From Bacillus sp. V2I10 (lineage in GTDB: Bacteria > Bacillota > Bacilli > Bacillales > Bacillaceae), in NCBI RefSeq assembly GCF_030817055.1, contig NZ_JAUSYV010000001.1, positions 5,341,654 to 5,405,653 of the forward strand: DNA of 64,000 bases, read 5' to 3'. This document shows, one piece after another, positions 33,264 through 43,080 of the stretch (its first letter is position 1; every line of letters begins with the position of its first letter). The notes under the pieces were generated by a model. It was given only the letters and a program-made list of their open reading frames with translations. It made no database searches and was not told where the DNA came from. The translations under genes were made by a program, and so were the position numbers.

Positions 33264-34748
33264 TTGGTGGAAATCGGAACAATTTTATCACTTGGAATTT
33301 ATTTTGTCGGCATGCTTCTGATTGGTTTCTATGCCTTCAAAAAATCAACAAATGATGTATCTGGCTACATGCTGGGAGGACGCGGGCTTGGACCTGCCGT
33401 TACTGCTTTGTCAGCAGGTGCATCTGATATGAGCGGCTGGATGCTGATGGGTCTTCCTGGTGCAATGTATACAACCGGATTATCAAGTATGTGGATTGCA
33501 GTTGGTTTATCCATAGGGGCTTATTTAAATTATATTCTTGTAGCTCCTCGCCTGCGTACCTATACAGAGGTAGCAAACGACTCCATTACGATCCCTGATT
33601 ACTTCGAAAACCGCTTTAAAGACACGTCACGCATGCTCCGGTTTGTTTCTGCAATCGTTATTGTTATATTCTTCACACTTTACACATCTGCAGGATTAGT
33701 ATCAGGAGGACTTTTGTTTGAGTCAGCCTTTAAAACGGATTACCTGTTTGGTATGCTTCTTACAGCCGGTGTTGTAGTGGTATACACTCTTTTTGGCGGA
33801 TTCCTTGCCGTCAGCTTAACTGATTTTGTACAGGGCATCATCATGTTCCTTGCGCTGATCCTGGTGCCGGTCGTAGCCTTTATGGAACTTGGAGGAGTGG
33901 GGCCTGCATTGGACGTTGTCCATGAAATCGACCCGACATACATGGATATTTTTAAAGGAACATCTGTTATTGGTATCCTCGGGTTTTTAGCTTGGGGGCT
34001 TGGATACTTTGGACAGCCTCACATTATCGTTCGTTTTATGGCGATATCGTCTATTAAGGAACTAAAGCCTGCTCGAAGAATTGGCATGGGCTGGATGATT
34101 ATCTCGATTATTGGTGCGATGCTGACAGGACTTGTCGGTATTGCCTATATTAATCAGACAGGGGCTTCTCTTGCAGACCCTGAAACGATCTTCATCAAAT
34201 TTTCCCAAGTGCTTTTCCATCCGTTTATTACAGGGTTCCTGCTTGCAGCAATCCTTGCAGCGATCATGAGTACCATTTCGTCACAGCTGCTTGTTACAGC
34301 GAGCGCCCTGACAGAGGACTTTTATAAAACGTTCTTCAAGCGAAATGCCTCTGATAAAGAGCTTGTTCTCGTTGGAAGACTCGCAGTCTTGCTTGTTGCA
34401 ATCGTAGGTGTCCTGCTATCCCTGGAACCAAGCGACACTATCCTTTCCCTGGTCGGATATGCTTGGGCTGGATTTGGTTCTGCATTCGGACCAGCCGTCC
34501 TCCTCAGCCTATACTGGAAACGCATGACAAAGTGGGGCGCGCTTGCCGGTATAATCGTCGGTGCTGTTACCGTACTGATTTGGGTAAACGTACCTGCACT
34601 GAAAGAATTTATGTACGAAATGATTCCTGGCTTCTTCTTAAGTTTACTTGCTGTTTACGCTGTCAGCTTAATCACAAGCAGACCTTCAAAGAATGTTCAG
34701 AATACGTTTACTGAAATGGAAGAAGTTTTAGAGGAAGAAACAAAGTAA
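33264..34748 (+). CDS. opuE: Sodium/proline symporter, OpuE/PutP type
   Basis: A 494-residue member of the sodium:solute symporter family with 12-13 helices. 'GGRGLGPAVTALSAGASDMSGWMLMGLPGA' contains the sodium and proline-binding region of PutP (given here as landmark blocks GGRGLGP and ASDMSGWM), and 'GYFGQPHIIVRFMA' is also typical. Start could be TTG 33264 or GTG 33267; AGGAG is four or seven bases upstream, favouring the GTG. Position between ligA-camS and gatCAB matches OpuE of B. subtilis, an osmostress proline importer. The convergent P5C dehydrogenase also fits proline use as food. Confidence 0.9.
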   Translation: MVEIGTILSLGIYFVGMLLIGFYAFKKSTNDVSGYMLGGRGLGPAVTALSAGASDMSGWMLMGLPGAMYTTGLSSMWIAVGLSIGAYLNYILVAPRLRTYTEVANDSITIPDYFENRFKDTSRMLRFVSAIVIVIFFTLYTSAGLVSGGLLFESAFKTDYLFGMLLTAGVVVVYTLFGGFLAVSLTDFVQGIIMFLALILVPVVAFMELGGVGPALDVVHEIDPTYMDIFKGTSVIGILGFLAWGLGYFGQPHIIVRFMAISSIKELKPARRIGMGWMIISIIGAMLTGLVGIAYINQTGASLADPETIFIKFSQVLFHPFITGFLLAAILAAIMSTISSQLLVTASALTEDFYKTFFKRNASDKELVLVGRLAVLLVAIVGVLLSLEPSDTILSLVGYAWAGFGSAFGPAVLLSLYWKRMTKWGALAGIIVGAVTVLIWVNVPALKEFMYEMIPGFFLSLLAVYAVSLITSRPSKNVQNTFTEMEEVLEEETK

Positions 34749-34756
34749 GAAACGAT

Positions 34757-34790
34757 AAAACGCTTAGGAGATTGTATCCTAAGCGTTTTT
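34757..34790 (+). terminator. Terminator after opuE/putP
   Basis: ACGCTTAGGA and TCCTAAGCGT form a perfect ten-base stem with a seven-base loop, followed by TTTTC. Confidence 0.9.
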
Positions 34791-34904
34791 CTTTTGTTCT
34801 TTTTTTAGACTAGCGAAGGAAAAGATCATGGATGCCAGACTGATTACAAACAAGATGCCGGTTAAAAGTAAATACGCATGGCCACCTGGACTTACCTCAT
34901 AAAA
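34779..34904 (-). pseudogene. Possible remnant of a small membrane protein
   Basis: On the minus strand a 41-codon frame without a usable start codon reads through 'SPGGHAYLLLTGILFVISLA' to a lysine-rich end (KKEQKKNA). It looks like a genuine membrane helix with a cytoplasmic tail. It begins inside the P5C-dehydrogenase terminator and ends inside the opuE terminator, so it is probably a leftover C-terminus. It may be chance. Confidence 0.3.
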
Positions 34905-34938
34905 AAGAGCTTAAACAAACGTTTGTTTAAGCTCTTTT
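34903..34938 (-). terminator. 36-base perfect palindrome, terminator of the P5C dehydrogenase gene
   Basis: AAAAGAGCTTAAACAAAC is followed immediately by its exact reverse complement, centred on CAAACGTTTG. A and T runs on both sides make it a bidirectional terminator. Its central 25 bases (34911-34935) recur with one change at 17391-17415. Confidence 0.75.
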
Positions 34939-34946
34939 CCCTTCTA

Positions 34947-36491
34947 TTAAAGCGTTTCTGACGTTGTTTTTGCTTGAAGGTGAAGCAATAAATAATCCGG
35001 TCCGCCGCCTTTTGAATCTGTACCGGACATGTTGAAGCCGCCGAATGGCTGGTATCCAACGATCGCCCCTGTACAGCCGCGGTTGAAATACAGATTTCCG
35101 ACATGGAAGTCTTCGCGCGCCTTCTCAATGTGATCACGGTTGTTTGTAAGGACTGCCCCTGTTAAACCGTAGTCTGTGTTGTTGGCAATTTCAATCGCAT
35201 GGTCGAAATCTTTTGCTTTCGCAAAGCCGACAACCGGCCCGAAGATTTCCTCCTGCATCAAGCGTGCTTTCGGATCAAGATCCGCAATGATTGTAGGCTG
35301 AATGAAGAAGCCTTTCGAGCTGTCTCCTTCTCCGCCTGCAACAAGCCTGCCTTCTTCCTTGCCGATTTCGACATAACTCATAATTTTATCAAATGCAGCC
35401 TGGTCGATGACAGGACCCATGAAATAAGATCCGTCTGCTGTATCGCCGACTGTCAATTCTTTTGTTAACTCGATTGCGCGATTTAGAACCTGATCATACA
35501 CATCCTCAACGATAACTGCTCGTGAACATGCCGAGCATTTTTGTCCAGAGAATCCAAATGCAGATTTCACGATTGATTGTGCAGCTAACTCTAAATCTGC
35601 GTCTTTATCAACGACTATTGTATCCTTGCCGCCCATTTCAGCAATGACGCGCTTCAGCCAGATTTGCCCTTTATTCACTTTAGAAGCACGCTCATAAATG
35701 CGTGTGCCTACGTCTCTGGATCCTGTGAAGCTGATAAAACGGGTGCGCGGGTGATCAACTAAGTAATCGCCAACCTCAGCGCCGCTTCCAGGCACGAAAT
35801 TTAAAACACCTTTCGGAAGTCCCGCCTGCTCCAGAACTTCTGCAAACTTAGCCGCGACAACTGGAGTAGTTGAAGCCGGTTTTAGTAACACAGTGTTTCC
35901 TGTTACGATTGCGGCAATTGTCGTACCTGCCATAATCGCAAACGGGAAGTTCCACGGGGAAATAATAATCCCTACACCCAGAGGAATGTAGCTGTAACGG
36001 TTATATTCACCAGGACGGCTCTCAACCGGCATGCCATCCTTTAATTTCAGCATTTGACGGGCATAGTACTCAATGAAATCGATCGCTTCTGCAGTATCAG
36101 CATCCGCTTCATTCCAAGGCTTGCCTGCTTCTTTCGTTAAAAGCGCTGAAAACTCATGCTTGCGGCGGCGAATGATCGCAGCTGCACGGAAAAGAATGTC
36201 CGCACGAACTTCCGGCTTTACTTTGCGCCACGTGTTAAATGTCTCATCTGCCACTTGCATCGCTTTTTCGGCTAACTCCCGGTTCGCCTTCGAAACGCGG
36301 CCAATCACCTCTTCTTTATTTGAAGGATTCACAGAAACAATTTTATCCTCTGTGGAAATGCACTCTCCGCCAATAACCAAGTTATAATCCTGTCCTAAGT
36401 ATGACTCGACAAGCTTCAAGCCTTCTAGGTAGGCTTTCTTATTCTCTTCTGATGAAAAATCAGTAAATGGTTCGTGTTTGTACGGTATCAT
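34947..36491 (-). CDS. rocA: 1-pyrroline-5-carboxylate dehydrogenase
   Basis: A 514-residue aldehyde dehydrogenase that oxidises pyrroline-5-carboxylate to glutamate in proline and arginine breakdown. 'ISPWNFPFAIMAG', 'FTGSRDVGTRIYERA', the catalytic Glu in 'VIAEMGGKDTIVVD' and the catalytic Cys in 'GFSGQKCSACSRAV' are visible, and 'FGGFNMSGTDSKGGGPDYL' is typical of the RocA/PutC branch. I start at ATG 36491; the open frame runs 30 codons further up. It converges on the proline transporter. No proline dehydrogenase gene is nearby. RocA and YcgN (PutC) are close paralogues, so the symbol is tentative. Confidence 0.9.
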   Translation of the reverse strand: MIPYKHEPFTDFSSEENKKAYLEGLKLVESYLGQDYNLVIGGECISTEDKIVSVNPSNKEEVIGRVSKANRELAEKAMQVADETFNTWRKVKPEVRADILFRAAAIIRRRKHEFSALLTKEAGKPWNEADADTAEAIDFIEYYARQMLKLKDGMPVESRPGEYNRYSYIPLGVGIIISPWNFPFAIMAGTTIAAIVTGNTVLLKPASTTPVVAAKFAEVLEQAGLPKGVLNFVPGSGAEVGDYLVDHPRTRFISFTGSRDVGTRIYERASKVNKGQIWLKRVIAEMGGKDTIVVDKDADLELAAQSIVKSAFGFSGQKCSACSRAVIVEDVYDQVLNRAIELTKELTVGDTADGSYFMGPVIDQAAFDKIMSYVEIGKEEGRLVAGGEGDSSKGFFIQPTIIADLDPKARLMQEEIFGPVVGFAKAKDFDHAIEIANNTDYGLTGAVLTNNRDHIEKAREDFHVGNLYFNRGCTGAIVGYQPFGGFNMSGTDSKGGGPDYLLLHLQAKTTSETL

Positions 36492-36684
36492 GATTCTAAT
36501 TCGCCTCCCTGCAAGTATGAAACGTTTCCCCACCATTCTAACGAAAGAGGCGGAAACTTTCAAACTATGATAAATAGTCACAATATTAAGTTTATTAAGT
36601 TTCGCAATTTTATAGAGTTTTCTATTTTCTATTTTTTTGTGAGCGAATGAATGCTTTTCTCAATATAATGGAAGTGAATTTGGG

Positions 36685-37452
36685 TTATCATACGCACTCT
36701 TTGAGTACCTAAATCCAGGATTTAGCCTGTGTAGGGGTATCATACGCACTCTTTGAGTACCCAAACATAGGATTTAGCCTGTGTAGGGGTATCATACGCA
36801 CTCTTTGAGTACCCAAACATAGGATTTAACCTGGATAAGGGTATCATACGCACTCTATGAGTACCTAAATCCAGGATTGATCCTGTATAAGGGTATCATA
36901 CGCACTCTTTTAGTACCTAAATCCAGGATTGAACCTGTAAGGGTATCATACGCACTACTTTGAGTACCCAAACACAGGATTTAACCTGTATAGGGGTATC
37001 ATACGCACTCTTTGAGTACCCAAACATAGGATTTAACCTGGATAAGGGTATCATACGCACACTATGGGTACCTAAATCCAGGATTTAGCCTGTATAAGGG
37101 TATCATACGCACTCTATGAGTACCTAAATCCAGGATTTAGCCTGTATAGGGGTATCATACGCACTACTTTGAGTACCCAAACACAGGATTGATCCTGTAT
37201 AGGGGCATACGCACTCTTTGAGTACCCAAACACAGGATTTAACCTGTATAGGGGTATCATACGCACTCTTTGAGTACCTAAATCCAGGATTTAGCCTGTA
37301 TAGGGATATCATACGCACTCTATGAGTACACAAACACAGGATTTAACCTGTATAGGGGTATCATACGCACTCTATGAGTACTCAAACACAGGATTTAACC
37401 TGTATAGGGGTATCATACGCACTCTATGAGTACTCAAACACAGGATTTAACT
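36685..37452. repeat. 52-bp tandem repeat array, 15 units
   Basis: Fifteen units of mostly exactly 52 bases fill the P5C dehydrogenase-camS gap. Unit starts (ATCATACGC) are at 36687, 36739, 36791, 36843, 36895, 36945, 36998, 37050, 37102, 37154, about 37204, 37256, 37308, 37360 and 37412. Each unit holds two small stem-loops: ACTCTTTGAGT and CAGGATTTAACCTG. Two sub-versions alternate (CTAAATCCAGG and CCAAACACAGG). The period is not a multiple of three and there are no unique spacers, so it is neither coding nor CRISPR. The rest of 36492-37557 shows nothing else. Confidence 0.95.
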
Positions 37453-37518
37453 GGTCCCAAGTGCTGCTAGAAAAGGGCCATTCTTGTTTGCTTTATGATG
37501 TTTTTGAAAGCACACACT

Positions 37519-37550
37519 AAAAAAAGGCCACCCCACACATGTGAGATGGC
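37519..37550 (-). terminator. Terminator after camS
   Basis: GCCATCTCACA and TGTGGGGTGGC pair with a few G-U pairs on the minus strand, followed by CTTTTTTT. Confidence 0.85.
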
Positions 37551-37557
37551 TAATCAA

Positions 37558-38748
37558 TTATTGATAAATATGAACGGTCGGCTTTTCCTGTCCCGGCTTA
37601 CGAACGATCAGCGCCTCTTGGCCGCTTGTTGAATTGATGTTTACTTCAACTGAAACGTAATCAGGGAAATAGTCGACCACTTTACCTGTGACAAACTGGG
37701 TAAAGGCAATGACTTCTGATTTTCCGTAGAATTGCATGGGTATATCAATCTTCAATTCTTGCATTTCTTCCCCTTTGTAAAACGCTTTGCCGATAACGCC
37801 TGTGTAGTTAGGGAAAAATTCGTCGATGTCCTGTTTGAATCGTTCAAAGAGATTGGCATCCTCACGATAGTCTTCCGTACCTTGAGGTGATGGGAAAAAG
37901 ACGTATTCCTCATCAATGCTGTTCCATTTGCCGATTTGATTGCTGCCGCCGTCTACTACTGTGCTTGCGATAAAGCTTCCAGGTACAATGGATGACTTCG
38001 GTGCTTGCTTGTATAATGCAATGACAACTGGTACATTTTCTAGGCCTTTTTGGCTTCGGACGCGCTTAATGACTTCCTCAGCCATCTTTTTTCCCTCTGC
38101 TTCAAGCTTCTGCGGATCTATTACATATTCACGCTGCGGTTCACCAACCGCTTCACGGTAGTAATGAACCGAGTTTAAAGCAAGTCCAATGACAACTCCG
38201 CCAAGCTCGACTGTATTTTCGCCTTTACGGACTAAGTAATTGTGTTCAAGCATGTGTGCTAAGTAGATTGGGCTTTTTTCATTTTGCTGAATATAGTCGC
38301 CTTCAGTGCTTGCAATTGGGTTCAGACCCTCATTTTTAAAGGTTTCCTTATTCGCTTTTGCTTTATCTTGCGCTTCTTTCAATTTGTCCCCTTCAAGTTT
38401 GCGGCTAAGCCACTCCCGAACGGTCTTCTCATCAAGATACTGTCCCTCCTGATAAAGATGATTGTCAGGAGAAAATTCGTCCTGCGCAACTCTCATCAGT
38501 CCCGTTTCAAACTCATCGATGTCTAAGCGGGTATTGATGTTTTCAGCGACAAGTCCTCTTGCTTTTCCTTCTTTAAAAGGCAGGATCATTTTATAGTAGG
38601 AGTCTGAAATGTTGTATTTCGGAATAATCGCTTTTTCGGTTGATTCATCTTCTGTTTCCCGCACGATTTCCTCTTGATCACCAAAGCTGGGTGCGCAGGC
38701 TGAAAGGAATAAACAGCCTGCGAGCAGCATTACCATTACTTTTTTCAA
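37558..38748 (-). CDS. yerH: CamS family lipoprotein (YerH)
   Basis: A lipoprotein of about 396 residues. The signal sequence has the lipobox 'LFLSAC' and then 'APSFGDQEE'. 'NISDSYYKMILPFKEGKARGL' opens the CamS domain and 'GKVVDYFPDYVSVEVNINS' lies near the end. In enterococci a related precursor (CamS) releases a sex-pheromone peptide from its signal sequence; the role in Bacillus is unclear. I prefer TTG 38748, nine bases after AGAGGTG; a GTG four codons upstream overlaps that site. It follows ligA by 15 bases, the Bacillus order. Confidence 0.88.
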   Translation of the reverse strand: MKKVMVMLLAGCLFLSACAPSFGDQEEIVRETEDESTEKAIIPKYNISDSYYKMILPFKEGKARGLVAENINTRLDIDEFETGLMRVAQDEFSPDNHLYQEGQYLDEKTVREWLSRKLEGDKLKEAQDKAKANKETFKNEGLNPIASTEGDYIQQNEKSPIYLAHMLEHNYLVRKGENTVELGGVVIGLALNSVHYYREAVGEPQREYVIDPQKLEAEGKKMAEEVIKRVRSQKGLENVPVVIALYKQAPKSSIVPGSFIASTVVDGGSNQIGKWNSIDEEYVFFPSPQGTEDYREDANLFERFKQDIDEFFPNYTGVIGKAFYKGEEMQELKIDIPMQFYGKSEVIAFTQFVTGKVVDYFPDYVSVEVNINSTSGQEALIVRKPGQEKPTVHIYQ

Positions 38749-38763
38749 GTCGGAATACACCTC

Positions 38764-40773
38764 TTATTTTTTTAATTCCTCAAGCAGTTTCTTCTCATTC
38801 CAAATTTCTATGTTTAACTCTTGAGCCTTTGAAAGCTTGCTTCCTGCATCTTCTCCGGCAACGACTAAATCTGTTTTTTTACTGACGCTTCCGGCTACTT
38901 TGCCGCCAAGCGCTTCGATTTGGTCTTTTGCTTCATTTCGGGAGAGCTCTTCTAGTTTTCCAGTCAAAACAACCGTTTTGCCTGCAAAGAAGGAATCTGA
39001 TTCCTCTGCTCTAACAAGCTTCGGTCCTAAGTATGCCATATTGACTCCGTATGATTTCAGCTCAGAAATCAGCTCATTCATCTCATGCTGTTCAAAATAC
39101 GTCACAACGGCATCCGCCATCTTATCGCCAATTTCATTAACCGCAATAATCTCATCTCTTGATGCTGTTTGCAATCGTTCCATTGTCTCAAAATGCTGAG
39201 CAAGCGTCTTGGCTGCCTTCGCTCCTATGAAACGGATGCCAAGTCCGAACAGCAATCTCTCAAGTGAGCTTTCTTTTGAGTTTTCGATTGCCTGAAGCAG
39301 GTTGTCCACTGATTTCTCGCCCATCCGCTCAAGCTCAAGCAGCTGCTCGCGGGTCAATTTGTAAAGATCGGCAACATCCTTAATCAGGTTTTCTTTGAAA
39401 AGCTGCGCAATGACACGCTCGCCAAGTCCATCAATGTTCATGGCATTTCTTGAAACAAAATGAATTAATCCCTCGCGAATCTGAGCCGGGCACTTCGGAT
39501 TGATGCATCTGAGCGCAACCTCGCCTTCGATCCGGACAAGCTCGCTTTCACATTCAGGACAATGGGTCGGCATTTTGAACTCTTCCTCATCGCCTGTGCG
39601 GTGCTCGAGCAGCACATTGACAACCTCGGGAATAATGTCTCCAGCTTTTTTGATGACGACATAGTCTCCTAGACGAATGTCTTTTTCACGAATTAAATCT
39701 TCATTATGAAGCGAAGCGCGTTTCACCGTTGTACCAGCCACACGTACAGGCTCCAAAAGGGCAGTTGGAGTGATGACACCTGTGCGCCCGACTGTTAATT
39801 CGATGTCAAGCAGCTTCGTCATCACTTCTTCTGCAGGAAACTTGTAGGCAATTGCCCAGCGAGGACTTTTAGCTGTAAAGCCAAGCGCGTCCTGCTGTTC
39901 AATCGAATCAACTTTAATCACGATGCCGTCAATTTCATAAGGCAGATTTGCTCTTTTTTCCTGAAATGATTCAATCAAAGTAATCACTTCGTCAATTGAT
40001 TCGCATCTGCGGCGCTCTGTGTTCGTTTTAAAACCAAGCTCCTCAAGAGCATCAAGTCCGGCACTTTGAGTGGCCGCTCCTGTTTCTTCACCAAGGTCTG
40101 CAATACTATAGACGAAAATATTCAGATTTCGTTTCGCCGCAATTTTAGGATCAAGCTGTCGAAGGGAGCCTGCTGCCGCGTTGCGGGGGTTGGCAAAAGG
40201 CTCTTCTTCCAGCTGAATTCTTGTTTCATTTAATTTTTCAAAAGATGCTTTTGGCATGTAGGCTTCGCCGCGCACTTCGATTGAAAGATTTTTCTTTAAT
40301 TTAAGCGGAATGGACCGGATTGTTTTTAAGTTTTCGGTAATGTCTTCGCCTGTTGTGCCGTCGCCTCGGGTTGCACCTTGTACGAATGCACCGTTTTCGT
40401 AGCGGAGGGACACAGCAAGTCCATCAATTTTCAGTTCAACCATATATTGAACATCATCGCCGACTGCCTGTCTCACACGGCGGTCAAAATCTCTGATGTC
40501 CTGCTCATTGAAGGCATTTCCAAGGCTTAGCATCGGTTTCTTATGCTGCACCTTTTTAAATCCTTCGAGGATATTGCCGCCGACACGCTGCGTTGGGGAA
40601 TCAGGTGTCTTCAGTTCAGGAAACGATTCTTCAATTTCGATTAATTCATGAAGAAGCTGATCATATTCAGAGTCAGCCACAGTCGGTTTATCAAGGACGT
40701 GATATTCATAGTTGTATTTATTTAATAATTCATGCAGAGTTTCTGCGCGTTGTTTGGCTGCAGTCATTTCCAT
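38764..40773 (-). CDS. ligA: NAD-dependent DNA ligase
   Basis: A 669-residue ligase joining nicks during replication and repair. Domains in order: Ia and adenylation domain with the AMP-accepting Lys in 'YMVELKIDGLAVSLRYENG', OB-fold ('TGVITPTALLEPV'), four-cysteine zinc finger ('THCPECESE' and 'LRCINPKCPAQI'), helix-hairpin-helix repeats, and a C-terminal BRCT domain from about residue 590 ('GKTVVLTGKLEELSRNEA'). I start at ATG 40773, with AAAGGA upstream; another ATG is two codons downstream. It lies 28 bases after pcrA. Confidence 0.96.
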   Translation of the reverse strand: MEMTAAKQRAETLHELLNKYNYEYHVLDKPTVADSEYDQLLHELIEIEESFPELKTPDSPTQRVGGNILEGFKKVQHKKPMLSLGNAFNEQDIRDFDRRVRQAVGDDVQYMVELKIDGLAVSLRYENGAFVQGATRGDGTTGEDITENLKTIRSIPLKLKKNLSIEVRGEAYMPKASFEKLNETRIQLEEEPFANPRNAAAGSLRQLDPKIAAKRNLNIFVYSIADLGEETGAATQSAGLDALEELGFKTNTERRRCESIDEVITLIESFQEKRANLPYEIDGIVIKVDSIEQQDALGFTAKSPRWAIAYKFPAEEVMTKLLDIELTVGRTGVITPTALLEPVRVAGTTVKRASLHNEDLIREKDIRLGDYVVIKKAGDIIPEVVNVLLEHRTGDEEEFKMPTHCPECESELVRIEGEVALRCINPKCPAQIREGLIHFVSRNAMNIDGLGERVIAQLFKENLIKDVADLYKLTREQLLELERMGEKSVDNLLQAIENSKESSLERLLFGLGIRFIGAKAAKTLAQHFETMERLQTASRDEIIAVNEIGDKMADAVVTYFEQHEMNELISELKSYGVNMAYLGPKLVRAEESDSFFAGKTVVLTGKLEELSRNEAKDQIEALGGKVAGSVSKKTDLVVAGEDAGSKLSKAQELNIEIWNEKKLLEELKK

Positions 40774-40801
40774 CCGGGGTCCATTCCTTTCTTGTAACGG
40801 T

Positions 40802-43013
40802 CTACACTTTTTGAATCGGAGCAAACTTGGCAAGCAGTCGTTTAATGCCTACCGGGCTTGGGAATGCAATATCAAGCTCTTTGCCTTCTCCTTCGCCTTT
40901 TACACTGACAACTGTGCCGATTCCCCATTTTTTATGCTCCGCTTTATTGCCGACAGACCAGGCAATTTCGTCTCCGCCTGTTGAAACCGCAATCGGTCTG
41001 TTGACCTGAGGCCGTCTGTCAGGACGGGTTTTCGCAGCAAATGGAGAAGCGCTCTTTTTCACTTCATTTAAATTCTCCAGCAGTTCAGACGGAATCTCTG
41101 ATATGAAACGGGACTCAGGATTCATGCTTGTGCGTCCGAAAAGAGTTCTCATTTTAGCATTTGTAATGTACAGTTCTTTTTCAGCGCGGGTAATGCCGAC
41201 ATAAGCAAGACGTCTCTCTTCTTCCATTTCCGCTTCTTCCATAAGAGAACGGCTGTGAGGGAATACCCCTTCCTCGACACCCATTAAAAAGACTACCGGA
41301 AACTCCAGTCCTTTTGCAGAGTGAAGAGTCATCAGCACGACGGCTTCTTTAGAGGCTTCCTCGTCTTCATCTAATTTATCAATATCAGCAACTAAAGCCA
41401 AATCGGTTAAAAAGGCAACCAAGCTTTTATCTTCGCTGTTTTTCTCGAAGTTTTGCGTAACAGATAAAAACTCATCAATATTCTCAAGACGGCTTTGTGC
41501 TTCGATTGTCTTTTCTGTTTTCAGCATTTCGCGGTAGCCTGTCTTTTCAATCACTTCCTCAGCAAGCTCAGTGACAGACAAGTAATCCTGCATGTTCGCA
41601 AGGTTGCGGACAAGCTCTCGGAAATCCACCATCGCACTGACTACACGCGCGCTTACGCCTGCAAATTCGATTTGCTCAATCGCACCGAACAGAGATAAAT
41701 CATTATCAAGCGCATACTGAGCAATCTTATCGACTGATGTGGCGCCTACACCACGCTTAGGCGTGTTGATAACACGCGCTAAGCTGATATCATCATCCGG
41801 ATTGGCAATCAATCTTAAGTAGGCAAGGATATCTTTAATTTCTTTTCTGTCGTAGAACTTAATGCCGCCGACAATGGTGTAATTGATATTTGATTTGAGC
41901 AGGATTTCCTCAATAACACGGGACTGTGCATTGGTGCGGTAGAGAATCGCAAAATCAGATAGCTTTCTTCCTTCTGAAGAAACAAGCTGATTGATTTTTC
42001 CCGCTACGAACTGCCCTTCGGCTGATTCACTGTCAGCGCGGTAATAGTTGATTTTCTGTCCTTCATCATTTTGCGTCCAGAGATTTTTCGCCTTGCGGTT
42101 CATGTTGTTTTTAATAACTCCGTTTGCCGCTTCCAGGATACGCTGTGTGGAACGGTAATTCTGCTCAAGCAAAATCACGCTCGCAGTCGGGTAATCCTTC
42201 TCAAAGGAGAGAATGTTCGCGATATCCGCACCGCGCCAGCGATAAATAGACTGATCGGAATCACCGACTACACATAGATTTTGGAAACGTGATGCAAGCA
42301 TTTTAACCAATAAGTACTGCGCTTTTATTCGTATCCTGATACTCATCCACATGGATAAACTGAAATTTGCGCTGGTAAAACTCAAGCACTTCAGGAACAC
42401 GCTGAAAAAGCTGAATCGTTGTCATGATCAAATCATCAAAATCAAGCGATTGGTTTTTCAGCAGCTTCTTTTGATAATCCTTGTAAACATCGCTTGCAAC
42501 CTGCTCGTACATGCCGCCTGCTGTCTTTTCGAACTCATCAGGCGTGATCAGTTCATTTTTCGCTCCGCTTATGCTTCCTAAAATACTCCGCGGGTCAAAC
42601 TTCTTCGGATCGATATTGCGTTCTTTCAGAATGGATTTTATGACAGAAAGCTGGTCTGTCGTATCGAGAATCGAGAAGTTTCTGCTGATTCCGATCCGGT
42701 CGATATCTCTTCTTAAGATACGGACACACATGGAGTGAAAGGTCGAGATCCAAATATCATCAGCGCCGGGTCCAAGCAGTTTTCCGATTCTTTCTTTCAT
42801 TTCACGCGCCGCTTTATTTGTAAACGTAATCGCAAGGATGTTCCATGGCGCTACGCCTTTTTCAACCATTAAGTAGGCAATTCTTCTTGTGAGCACACTC
42901 GTCTTGCCGCTTCCTGCTCCGGCCATTATTAAGAGCGGTCCATCTGTTGCCTTGACCGCTTCTTTTTGCATATCGTTTAAACCATTCAATAATTGATCTG
43001 TTAAAAATTGCAC
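40802..43013 (-). CDS. pcrA: ATP-dependent DNA helicase PcrA, with an apparent frameshift
   Basis: Joining two frames gives an about 737-residue UvrD/PcrA helicase, normal length. The first frame starts at GTG 43013 and holds Walker A 'MAGAGSGKTSVLTRRIAYL' and the DEYQDTN box. It stops after an extra A in AATAAAAGCG (T-run 42323-42326 on the plus strand). The next frame continues 'AQYLLVKMLASRFQN' with 'VGDSDQSIYRWRGA' and the C-terminal 'VGITRAEKEL'. Removing one A restores the frame exactly. PcrA is essential in B. subtilis, so an assembly error is likelier than loss. The C-terminal tail ('WGIGTVVSVKGEGEGKELD') is the polymerase-binding type. Confidence 0.93.
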
Positions 43014-43080
43014 GTTCCGGGCACCACCTTATCAAACATATGTTCTTATTTTATCTCATATCCTGAGTTAAATGCAATTA

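Noticed and set aside
37124..37333. 69-codon minus-strand ORF with an internally repetitive protein
   Set aside because: It is a by-product of the 52-base array; the period is not a multiple of three and there is no binding site.
36685..37452. Possible CRISPR array
   Set aside because: The whole 52-base unit repeats; there are no unique spacers and no cas genes nearby.
42303..42400. Programmed frameshifting in pcrA
   Set aside because: The break has only a four-base A-run, with no classical slippery heptamer, upstream Shine-Dalgarno stimulator or obvious downstream structure; a sequence error or mutation is simpler.
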